Source: Lientehia sp934351765 (GTDB lineage: Bacteria > Bacillota > Clostridia > Lachnospirales > Lachnospiraceae). From it: a stretch of DNA of 64,000 nt. Of this stretch, positions 47,846 to 55,086 are shown in pieces. Every line of letters starts with the position of its first letter. The first letter of the stretch is position 1. Made by a program: the position numbers and the translations under genes. The notes beneath the pieces were generated by a model. The model made no database searches. It was not told the origin of the DNA and saw only the letters and a list, made by a program, of their open reading frames with translations. The stretch is taken from the NCBI RefSeq assembly GCF_052118925.1, contig NZ_JBQKGG010000013.1, positions 1 to 64,000 of the forward strand, in the 5' to 3' direction.

Positions 47846-48409
47846 ATGGCAGCAGATATGAAAGAAACCATCGCACTGGCAGCCAGAACCCTGCTCTTTG
47901 AAAAGCGGGTCAAAAAGCTTACCGTAAAGGATATTGTGGAAAAATGCCGGATCACCCGACAGACCTTTTATTATCATTTTGCAGATATTCCGGATCTTCT
48001 GCGCTGGGCTATGAAACAGGGGATCACACACTGGCTGAAGGGCATGGATTCCCAGGCCGGGCCGGAGGAAAAGCTTCGCTTCTTCTTTCTGACTGCGGTT
48101 AATTCCATTCCCTATATCCGCCGCAGCCAGAATACCAACTATGCTGCGGAAATCCGCGGTATGCTGACCGATCAGGCTTATGATATTTTTGACAGCTTCG
48201 CCAGAAGCCGTCATCTGTATGCCGATCTGAGCCAGTCCCAGTTCGACCTGGTAAAGCGCTACCACTGCCAGGCCATTATGGGCATCCTTGCCGGCTGGAC
48301 CGATGCCGACAGTGAAAATCTGGATGAGATCGTCCATACAGTTTACCGTCTTATCACTGAAGGAATCCCGCCACAGACGAAAGCAGGGCCTTGCCCCACA
48401 GTAAAATAG
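47846..48409 (+). CDS. TetR/AcrR-family regulator
   Basis: A 187-aa regulator with an N-terminal helix-turn-helix (LLFEKRVKKLTVKDIVEKCRITRQTFYYHFADIPDLLRWAM) and an all-helical ligand domain. GGAGG lies 6 bases before the ATG. The next operon encodes a two-part ABC exporter, so it may govern efflux; the two are separated by a strong terminator. The dyad at its own promoter is not repeated ahead of the exporter. Confidence 0.9.
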   Translation: MAADMKETIALAARTLLFEKRVKKLTVKDIVEKCRITRQTFYYHFADIPDLLRWAMKQGITHWLKGMDSQAGPEEKLRFFFLTAVNSIPYIRRSQNTNYAAEIRGMLTDQAYDIFDSFARSRHLYADLSQSQFDLVKRYHCQAIMGILAGWTDADSENLDEIVHTVYRLITEGIPPQTKAGPCPTVK

Positions 48410-48413
48410 ACCC

Positions 48414-48443
48414 GGGAGATCTCTTTCCGAGATCTCCCTTTTT
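48414..48443 (+). terminator. Terminator after tetR-type gene
   Basis: GGGAGATCTC (48414-48423), loop TTTCC and GAGATCTCCC (48429-48438) form a perfect 10-bp stem followed by five Ts. Confidence 0.95.
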
Positions 48444-48575
48444 CATTTTCTTTTACACTTTTCCGTTTTTGTCTATACACCATTCAAAACCTGTCAGTTG
48501 CACTTTTCTCCGTTCCCGGCTAAAATAAGTAACGTTTCAAGGAAAGACCATATCCGTCTGCAAGGAGGAATCAAC

Positions 48576-49001
48576 ATGCCGGATACCACACTTTGCATCA
48601 AGCTGGAGCAGCTTGACTGCGAAATCAGCAGGCTGAGAGATCAGCTCAGCCAGATCAGCTCCATGACCGGCGAACAGCGCGATGCCATGATCCGCACGCT
48701 TCGGAGTGAAATCAGTAACAATCAGCAGATTCTTCGGAATAACATGAAATATTCTCACGCAAAAACCGCCAGGATCCTTTTTGAATCCTATGATCAGGTC
48801 GAGCAGATCATCTGTCAGACGAAGGAGCAGCTAAAGCAGACCTGCCCCGATGATTTTCTGATGACCCAGTCGGCGGAATCAAAGCTTCTGCGGGCAGAAT
48901 ATGCCTTGGATTTCGCCGTTCAGACTGCGGAGCGGGCGCTTCTGGCAGCACTGGAAGCCCTGGCTGCGGAAGAAAAAGAACTAAACAGCCGCAGAGAATA
49001 A
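48576..49001 (+). CDS. Coiled-coil protein of unknown function at the head of the ABC operon
   Basis: A 141-aa protein; ATG 48576 is chosen for its AAGGAGG. Nearly the whole chain is predicted alpha-helical with heptad-like leucines (LCIKLEQLDCEISRLRDQLSQI, then AEYALDFAVQTAERALLAALEAL). No signal or membrane segment is seen. It is 55 bases upstream of the first exporter gene and likely co-transcribed. A regulatory or adaptor role is possible; no family recognised. Confidence 0.65.
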   Translation: MPDTTLCIKLEQLDCEISRLRDQLSQISSMTGEQRDAMIRTLRSEISNNQQILRNNMKYSHAKTARILFESYDQVEQIICQTKEQLKQTCPDDFLMTQSAESKLLRAEYALDFAVQTAERALLAALEALAAEEKELNSRRE

Positions 49002-49056
49002 GCATCGGCAGTTTCCCTGGCAGTTCCAGGCTATGACAACATCAAGGAGGACTAAC

Positions 49057-50820
49057 GTGTTAAAACTTTTGAAAAAAATGAGAAAACGGGAATGGGGCAT
49101 GGCCGGTTTATGTGTGCTCCTGATCCTGGGGCAAATTTATTTTGACTTAAAGCTTCCCGATTACATGAGCAGCCTGACCGTGCTCATCGAGACCCAGGGC
49201 AGTACGATCGCCCAGGTTGGCCGGGAGGGCCTAAAAATGCTGGGCTGCACCCTTGTCAGTGCCTTCTTGAGCATCCTCTGCGGTTATCTTGCCGCCCAGG
49301 TTGCTTCCGGCTTCACTTATACCACCGGTGAAAAGGTCTTTCATAAGGTTGCCGATTTCGGACAGGAACAGATGCAGGCCTTCTCCGTTCCCAGCCTGAT
49401 CAACCGTACCACCAACGATATCACCCAGATCCAGATGTTCCTGGCAATGGGACTGCAGATCCTGATCAAGGCTCCCATTATGGCTGTCTGGGCGGTCATC
49501 AAGATCATCGGAAAGAGCTGGACGCTTTCTGTGATCACTGCCGGCTTCGTTGCTGCCCTTCTGGTGGTTATGCTTACCATCGTGACCATTATCCTTCCCC
49601 GGATCAAGCGTGTTCAGAAGCTGACCGACAACATCAACCGGATCTCCAGAGAAAATTTAACCGGCATCAATGTCGTTCATGCCTTCAACGCCGAGCAGTA
49701 CCAGGAGGATAAATTCGAGAAGGCCAACGATATTCTGATGAACACCCAGCTCTTTAACCAGCGGGGAATGGCAGTCCTCATGCCAACCGTCACCTTTGCC
49801 ATGAATGCCCTGGCTCTGGTGATCTACTGGGTCGGTGCTTCCATCGTGGAAAACACGGCACTGACCGATATGACCGGCCGGATCTCCCAGTTCAGCAACA
49901 TCGTCGTATTCGGAACATATGCCACCTACGTCATCATGTCCTTTATGATGATGGTCATGATCGTCATGCTGCTTCCCTATGCCCAGGTTTCCGCCGGACG
50001 TATCAACGAGGTGCTGGACACAGAAATCGGGCTGAAAGAAGGCACTGCTTCTGAAGCCCCCGAACAGGGTACTCTGGAATTTAAAGATGTTTCCTTTCAT
50101 TATCCTTCCTCCTCCGGAAAGGATGTCCTGGAGCATGTAAGCTTTAAGGTCAATAAGGGAGAGACCATCGCCTTCATCGGTGCCACCGGAAGCGGTAAGA
50201 CTACCCTGGTCAGCCTGGCGGCGCGGTTCTATGATGTCTCCTCCGGAGAGGTGCTGCTGGACGGCAGAAATATCCGGGATTACAGCTTCGATGCGCTTTA
50301 CAACCGGATCGGCTATGTAACCCAGAAGGCCGTACTCTTCGCCGGTGATATCCGCGAAAACGTCCTGTTCGGTGAAAGCACCGCTGCCCCTACGGATGAA
50401 AACGTAACACAGGCACTGTCTCTCGCTCAGGCAACAGAATTTGTATCAAAGCTTCCCAATGGCATTCATGCCCCCATCACCGAGGGAGGCAGCAATGTCT
50501 CCGGTGGTCAGAAGCAGCGTCTGTCCATTGCTAGAGCACTGGCACGAAAGCCGGAGATCCTGATCTTTGACGACTCGTTCTCCGCCCTGGATTACAAAAC
50601 CGATTCCATGCTGCGCAAAGGCCTGGCCGAACAGTTAAACGGCACCACCTGCATGATCGTGGCACAGCGGATCGGCACCATCAAAAACGCCGATAAGATT
50701 GTCGTTCTGGACGAAGGAAAAGCCGTGGGCATCGGAACACATGAAGAGCTTCTGAAGAACTGTTCTGTCTACCGCGAGATTGCCATGTCACAGCTGTCCG
50801 AAAAAGAGCTCGGTGCATAA
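49057..50820 (+). CDS. Heterodimeric ABC exporter subunit A (degenerate Walker B)
   Basis: A 587-aa membrane-ATPase fusion. The GTG at 49057 is favoured by AAGGAGG 6 bases upstream. Six membrane helices fill residues 15-310; the ATPase has Walker A GATGSGKTTL, signature NVSGGQKQRLS and Walker B ILIFDDSFSALD, where Asp replaces the catalytic Glu. That change marks the inactive-site partner in pairs such as BmrCD and TM287/288. Substrate unknown, probably a drug or peptide. Confidence 0.92.
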   Translation: MLKLLKKMRKREWGMAGLCVLLILGQIYFDLKLPDYMSSLTVLIETQGSTIAQVGREGLKMLGCTLVSAFLSILCGYLAAQVASGFTYTTGEKVFHKVADFGQEQMQAFSVPSLINRTTNDITQIQMFLAMGLQILIKAPIMAVWAVIKIIGKSWTLSVITAGFVAALLVVMLTIVTIILPRIKRVQKLTDNINRISRENLTGINVVHAFNAEQYQEDKFEKANDILMNTQLFNQRGMAVLMPTVTFAMNALALVIYWVGASIVENTALTDMTGRISQFSNIVVFGTYATYVIMSFMMMVMIVMLLPYAQVSAGRINEVLDTEIGLKEGTASEAPEQGTLEFKDVSFHYPSSSGKDVLEHVSFKVNKGETIAFIGATGSGKTTLVSLAARFYDVSSGEVLLDGRNIRDYSFDALYNRIGYVTQKAVLFAGDIRENVLFGESTAAPTDENVTQALSLAQATEFVSKLPNGIHAPITEGGSNVSGGQKQRLSIARALARKPEILIFDDSFSALDYKTDSMLRKGLAEQLNGTTCMIVAQRIGTIKNADKIVVLDEGKAVGIGTHEELLKNCSVYREIAMSQLSEKELGA

Positions 50821-50836
50821 GGGAGTGAAATCGATT

Positions 50837-52660
50837 ATGAATAACAGAAGAATGATGAACCGCGGCATGAATGTGCCGGAAAAGAGTAAGCGTGGGATTA
50901 CCGGTGTCCTTCAGGAAATGATTTCCTACTCCGGAAATATTCTGATCCCCATGATCGCAGCAATGGTTCTGGCCATCGCCGGAGCAGTCCTGACCCTCAT
51001 CGGACCTAACCAGCTCCGCCGGATCACGGATCTGATCGCAGACGGACTGACCTCCTCCATTGACCTGACTGCCATCGGAAGGGTCGGAGTAATGCTTCTG
51101 ATCTTTTATCTGTGCAGCAGCCTGTTTACCTATATTGAACATTACATTATGGCCACCATCACCTTAAAGCTCTCCTGGAAGATGCGGCAGGATCTCTGTA
51201 AAAAGATCAACCGCGTTCCCATGAAATGCTTCGGAAAGATCTCCTATGGTGATATTTTAAGCCGTGTGACCAACGATGTCAGCACCTTCCAGCAGGCCAT
51301 GGCCAACAGCCTGCCCTCCATGATCAGTGCCATCTTTCAGTTTCTCGGCTGCCTGCTCATGATGTTTGTGACCGAATGGCGGATGGCTCTGGCTGCCATC
51401 CTTGTAACGCTTCTTGGCTTTGCACTCATGGCCTTCATTATGAAACGCTCTCAGAAATTCTTTATCGCCAGACAGGAAAGCCTTGGCCGCATGAACGGCT
51501 ACATTGAGGAGATCTACTCCGGCCATGCCGTTGTCCGCCTTTCCAGAGCAAACAATCATGTGAAGAAAACCTTCAATGAAATGAACCGTCAGGTCTATGA
51601 GGCCAGCCGGAAAAGCCAGTTCCTCTCCGGTATCATGCAGCCTCTGATGACCGTCATCGGAAACCTGGGCTATGTGGCTGTCTGCGTTCTCGGCGCCGTG
51701 TTAGTTATGAACGGCCAGATCACCTTCGGCGTGATCACCGCCTTTATCATGTATGTGCGTCTCTTCACCTCCCCTCTGACCACTCTGGCGCAGGGTATGA
51801 CCCAGATGCAGAGTGCCGCAGCCGCCGGTGACCGGATTTTTGACTTCCTACAGGAGGAAGAGCTTTCCGATGAGAGTGCAAAGACAACACGCCTTACGGA
51901 TGTCCGCGGAGAAGTAGAATTTTCTCATGTGAAATTCAGCTACCCCAGCACACCGGACAAGATCATCATCAAGGATTTCTCCGCCCATGTGCTGCCCGGC
52001 CAGAAGGTTGCCATCGTCGGCCCCACCGGCGCCGGAAAAACGACCATGGTAAACCTGCTGATGCGGTTTTATGAGGTGAACAGCGGAAACATCCGCATTG
52101 ACGGAATCCCCACCTCTGAGCTGACCCGGGAGAACGTCCATGACCTCTTCGGCATGGTGCTTCAGGACACCTGGCTCATGGAGGGAACCGTCCGTGAAAA
52201 CCTTGTTTACAACCATACGGATGTCACTGACGAACAGTTAGAGCACGCCTGCCGGGCCTGTGGGATTTACCACTTTATCGAAACACTCCCTCAGGGCTTT
52301 GATACGGTTCTTGGGGAAAACATTGCCGTTTCTGCCGGACAGAAGCAGCTTTTCACCATCGCACGCGCCATGATACAGAACAGCCCCATGCTGATCCTCG
52401 ATGAAGCTACCAGCTCCGTCGATACCAGAACGGAACTGATCACCCAGAAAGCAATGGATCAGCTGACCGAGTGCCGTACCAGCTTTGTTATCGCCCACCG
52501 TCTTTCTACAATAAAAAACGCCGACCTGATCCTCGTAATGAAGGACGGCGACATCATCGAGCAGGGCAGCCACGAGGAGCTTCTGGCAAAGGGCGGCTTC
52601 TATGCCGATCTCTACAACAGCCAGTTTGAAATAAGGCTACCGCAATCCCACTGGCTTTAG
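50837..52660 (+). CDS. Heterodimeric ABC exporter subunit B, C-terminus altered by IS insertion
   Basis: A 607-aa membrane-ATPase fusion with ATG 50837 after GGGAGTG, 16 bases past subunit A. Walker A is GPTGAGKTTM, Walker B MLILDEATSSVD (catalytic Glu kept) and the signature is degenerate (VSAGQKQLF), the expected complement to subunit A. The last nine residues (IRLPQSHWL) come from the left end of an IS200/IS605 element. Without the insertion the frame would read NSQFEQVS and stop. The protein should still work. Confidence 0.92.
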   Translation: MNNRRMMNRGMNVPEKSKRGITGVLQEMISYSGNILIPMIAAMVLAIAGAVLTLIGPNQLRRITDLIADGLTSSIDLTAIGRVGVMLLIFYLCSSLFTYIEHYIMATITLKLSWKMRQDLCKKINRVPMKCFGKISYGDILSRVTNDVSTFQQAMANSLPSMISAIFQFLGCLLMMFVTEWRMALAAILVTLLGFALMAFIMKRSQKFFIARQESLGRMNGYIEEIYSGHAVVRLSRANNHVKKTFNEMNRQVYEASRKSQFLSGIMQPLMTVIGNLGYVAVCVLGAVLVMNGQITFGVITAFIMYVRLFTSPLTTLAQGMTQMQSAAAAGDRIFDFLQEEELSDESAKTTRLTDVRGEVEFSHVKFSYPSTPDKIIIKDFSAHVLPGQKVAIVGPTGAGKTTMVNLLMRFYEVNSGNIRIDGIPTSELTRENVHDLFGMVLQDTWLMEGTVRENLVYNHTDVTDEQLEHACRACGIYHFIETLPQGFDTVLGENIAVSAGQKQLFTIARAMIQNSPMLILDEATSSVDTRTELITQKAMDQLTECRTSFVIAHRLSTIKNADLILVMKDGDIIEQGSHEELLAKGGFYADLYNSQFEIRLPQSHWL

Positions 52661-52709
52661 ACGGTGGGTTAAGGTAGCCAAAAATCAGAAATTATTGTAT
52701 ACTCATGGC

Positions 52710-53114
52710 ATGGGAACATGGAAATCTAAAAACAGACACAAATACCTATTACAATATCACATTATTTTTGTCTGTAAATATAGGAAGAAATTACTGGTTT
52801 CGAGGCAGATATCAGATGATATAAAACAGTTTTCGTATGAAATATGTCAGAGACACAGTGTGATAATAAGATATATGGAAACAGATAAAGACCACATTCA
52901 CTATATGATAGAGACAGAACCAACAATGTCTATTAGTAAGATTGTAAACCTGATGAAGAGCTATACAACATACCATATATGGAAAAGATATCTCCAATAT
53001 TTACGAAAATAATTCTGGAAAGAACATACCTTTTGGACAGATGGATATTTTGCCTGTAGTGTAGGAAATGTATCGGAAGAAATGCGGAAGAGATATATAG
53101 AAAATCAAGGTTGA
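52710..53114 (+). pseudogene. tnpA: IS200-type Y1 transposase TnpA, nonsense mutation
   Basis: A 134-codon frame for the HUH single-strand transposase (LLQYHIIFVCKYRKKLL; HUH motif in DKDHIHYMIE). TAA at codon 101 (53010-53012) cuts it after YLQYLRK, whereas the same frame continues FWKEHTFWTDGYFACSVGN and ends KRYIENQG. The lost part includes the C-terminal catalytic-tyrosine region, so this copy should not transpose by itself unless the stop is read through. Confidence 0.85.
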
Positions 53115-53132
53115 GAAAGACGGTGACAGTGG

Positions 53133-54236
53133 ATGTTAAAGTCATATAAATATAGAATATATCCAAATAATGAGCAGAAAATACAGATTGCAAAAACATT
53201 TGGCTGTTGCCGTTTTGTATATAATCAGACACTGGCATACCGGAAAGAAGTATATGAGAAAGAGAAAAAATCAGTTAGTAAAACCGACTGTAACAATTAC
53301 TGCAATAGACAATTAAAGAAAGAGTATGAATGGCTGAAAGAAGTGGATAAATTTGCTCTGACAAATGCGATTTACAACATGGATGCTGCATACCAGAAGT
53401 TTTTCAAGGAACACGCAGGTTATCCGAAGTTTAAGAGTAAACACAATAATCATAAGTCATATACAACAAATGTTACGAATGGCAATATAACAGTAGATTT
53501 CGGGTGCAATAGAGTAAAACTGCCTAAATTAAAAGGAATAAAAGCAAAACTGCATAGAAATTTTATCGGACAGATAAAATCGGCAACGATATCACAAGTT
53601 CCGAGTGGAAAATATTATGTATCAATTTTAGTGGAAACAGAACACGTGGAACTGCCACATATAAATCAAAATACAGGAATAGATTTAGGTATTAAGGAGT
53701 TATGTATTACTTCTGCTGGAAAGAAATACGAAAATCCAAAAATCATCAGAAAACACGAAAAAAAACTGATGAAACTGCAAAGGCAGTTAGCCCATAAAGA
53801 GAAAAGAAGTCAAAATTACTACAAAACAAAGAAAAAGATAGCATTATGCCATGAAAAAATAACAAATACAAGAAAAGATTATCTGCACAAGATGTCCCAT
53901 GAGATTATCAGCGAAAACCAAGTGATAGTTTCGGAAGATTTGCAGATAAAAAACATGGTAAAAAATCACCGTTTGGCAAAGTCTATAAGTGATGTATCAT
54001 GGTATGAGCTGACAAGACAGTTAGAATATAAGGCAAAGTGGAATGGCAGGAAATATGTCAAAATAGACACATTCTATGCCAGTAGTCAGCTGTGTTCAGT
54101 CTGTGGATACCAAAATACAGAGACAAAAAATCTATCAGTAAGGGAATGGACATGTCCTGTCTGTGGAACAAATCATGACAGGGATATCAACGCAGCAAAA
54201 AATATACTGGAAGAAGGATTAAGACAAATAGCATAA
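53133..54236 (+). CDS. tnpB: IS605 TnpB RNA-guided nuclease
   Basis: A 367-aa TnpB, the ancestor-like relative of Cas12. The N-terminus is typical (MLKSYKYRIYPNNEQKIQIAKTFGCCRFVYN). RuvC residues appear as D in NTGIDLGIKEL, E in QVIVSEDLQIKNM and D in NHDRDINAAKNI; the zinc finger is CSVCGYQ...CPVCGTN. It is complete, so nuclease activity is likely even though tnpA is broken. It has no clear ribosome site and begins 18 bases after the tnpA frame. The guide RNA should arise from its 3' end and the right end of the element. Confidence 0.93.
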   Translation: MLKSYKYRIYPNNEQKIQIAKTFGCCRFVYNQTLAYRKEVYEKEKKSVSKTDCNNYCNRQLKKEYEWLKEVDKFALTNAIYNMDAAYQKFFKEHAGYPKFKSKHNNHKSYTTNVTNGNITVDFGCNRVKLPKLKGIKAKLHRNFIGQIKSATISQVPSGKYYVSILVETEHVELPHINQNTGIDLGIKELCITSAGKKYENPKIIRKHEKKLMKLQRQLAHKEKRSQNYYKTKKKIALCHEKITNTRKDYLHKMSHEIISENQVIVSEDLQIKNMVKNHRLAKSISDVSWYELTRQLEYKAKWNGRKYVKIDTFYASSQLCSVCGYQNTETKNLSVREWTCPVCGTNHDRDINAAKNILEEGLRQIA

Positions 54237-54360
54237 AAATAACAATATAGGGCAGGGACTGCCCGAATTAACGCCTGTGGAGATAGTAGGTTACGAGGTC
54301 TGCGAAGCAGGAAGCCCATTGGCTTTAGACAATGGGTAGTTCACCAGGTATCTTAACCGG
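54200..54360 (+). ncRNA. Predicted omega (guide) RNA of TnpB
   Basis: TnpB proteins use an RNA from the 3' part of tnpB and the right end, with a guide copied from the flank. Here GGGCAG/CTGCCC (54251-54266) and the CCCATT/AATGGG hairpin (54315-54336) are the visible stems. The guide would start at 54345 with CAGGTATCTTAACCGG. Boundaries are estimated. Confidence 0.5.
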
Positions 54361-54397
54361 ATCACAAAGCAGCTCCGGCTGCGGAAAGGAGTATTCC

Positions 54398-54988
54398 ATG
54401 AAATCAATCGCCATTGAACGGGAATTCGGAAGCGGCGGCCGGGAGATCGGGATCCTGACTGCAAAGCTGGCCGGGATCCCCTATTACGACGGCGAGCTTT
54501 TAAAGAAAGCCGCCAGAGATCAGGGCGTTCCCGTCAGCATGCTGGAATATTATGATGAAAAGCGGAGCGGCAGCCTCCTCTACGACCTGTCCAGCTATGT
54601 GAACCAGATGCAGCTTCACCCCGGTATCACCGTCCACCAGCTCTTCTACGGACTTCAGAAGACCATGCGCAAGCTTTCCAAGGAAAGCCCCGCTGTCTTC
54701 ATCGGCCGCTGTGCCACTGAAATCCTGAAGGACGACCCCGGCGCGCTGAGAGTCTACATCTACTCCTCCAGCCTGGATTCCAGAGTCCGCCGAACCATGA
54801 ACAGCGAAGGCTGTTCGGAAGCAGCCGCCAGACAGCTGATCGATAAAAGAGACCGCCAGCGCCGCAACTATTTCAAATACTGGACCCAGAAGGACTGGGA
54901 CGACCGCAAAAACTACGACATCGAGCTGAACACCAGTGTTCTCACCGCCGAAGAATGTGCAAATCTGCTGCTCAGCGTATGTTCTTAA
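54398..54988 (+). CDS. Cytidylate kinase-like family protein
   Basis: A 196-aa P-loop-type protein of the Cmk2 family common in Clostridia. ATG 54398 follows AAAGGAG. It starts KSIAIEREFGSGGREIGILTAKLAGIPYYDGELL, where GSGGREIG stands in for the P-loop, and ends with the kinase lid (RQLIDKRDRQRRNYFKYWTQKDW). The real substrate is unknown. It was probably the last gene of the exporter operon before the IS inserted between it and subunit B. Confidence 0.85.
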   Translation: MKSIAIEREFGSGGREIGILTAKLAGIPYYDGELLKKAARDQGVPVSMLEYYDEKRSGSLLYDLSSYVNQMQLHPGITVHQLFYGLQKTMRKLSKESPAVFIGRCATEILKDDPGALRVYIYSSSLDSRVRRTMNSEGCSEAAARQLIDKRDRQRRNYFKYWTQKDWDDRKNYDIELNTSVLTAEECANLLLSVCS

Positions 54989-55008
54989 ACACGTTCACAT
55001 TTTTTGCT

Positions 55009-55033
55009 TCATAGGACGCACTTTCCTATGAAA
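55009..55033. repeat. Short palindromic repeat, copy B
   Basis: TTCATAGGA, six bases and TTCCTATGAA form a near-perfect dyad matching the copy at 45171-45198, including the middle CRCACTT. It sits directly before a terminator. Confidence 0.55.
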
Positions 55034-55040
55034 CAAAAAA

Positions 55041-55086
55041 TCACCGGGATATGCAGCGTTCCCAGTCTGCATACCCCGGCTTTCTT
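55041..55086. terminator. Bidirectional terminator between Cmk-like and transglutaminase-like genes
   Basis: CCGGGATATGCAG (55044-55056) pairs with CTGCATACCCCGG (55067-55079). T-runs lie on both sides for the two converging genes. Confidence 0.85.

Larger units (their letters stand above)
52631..54344 (+). mobile_element. IS200/IS605-family insertion sequence
   Basis: Both ends carry subterminal hairpins sharing the loop TGGCTTTAGAC: CCCAC...GTGGG (52647-52668) and CCCATT...AATGGG (54315-54336). Inside are tnpA (broken) and tnpB (intact) in one orientation. Ends are set by rejoining flanks: TTTGAA (to 52630) plus CAGGTATCTTAA (from 54345) restores the exporter C-terminus. There is no target duplication, as expected for single-strand transposition. 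It is much more AT-rich than the host sequence, a sign of recent arrival. Confidence 0.88.
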
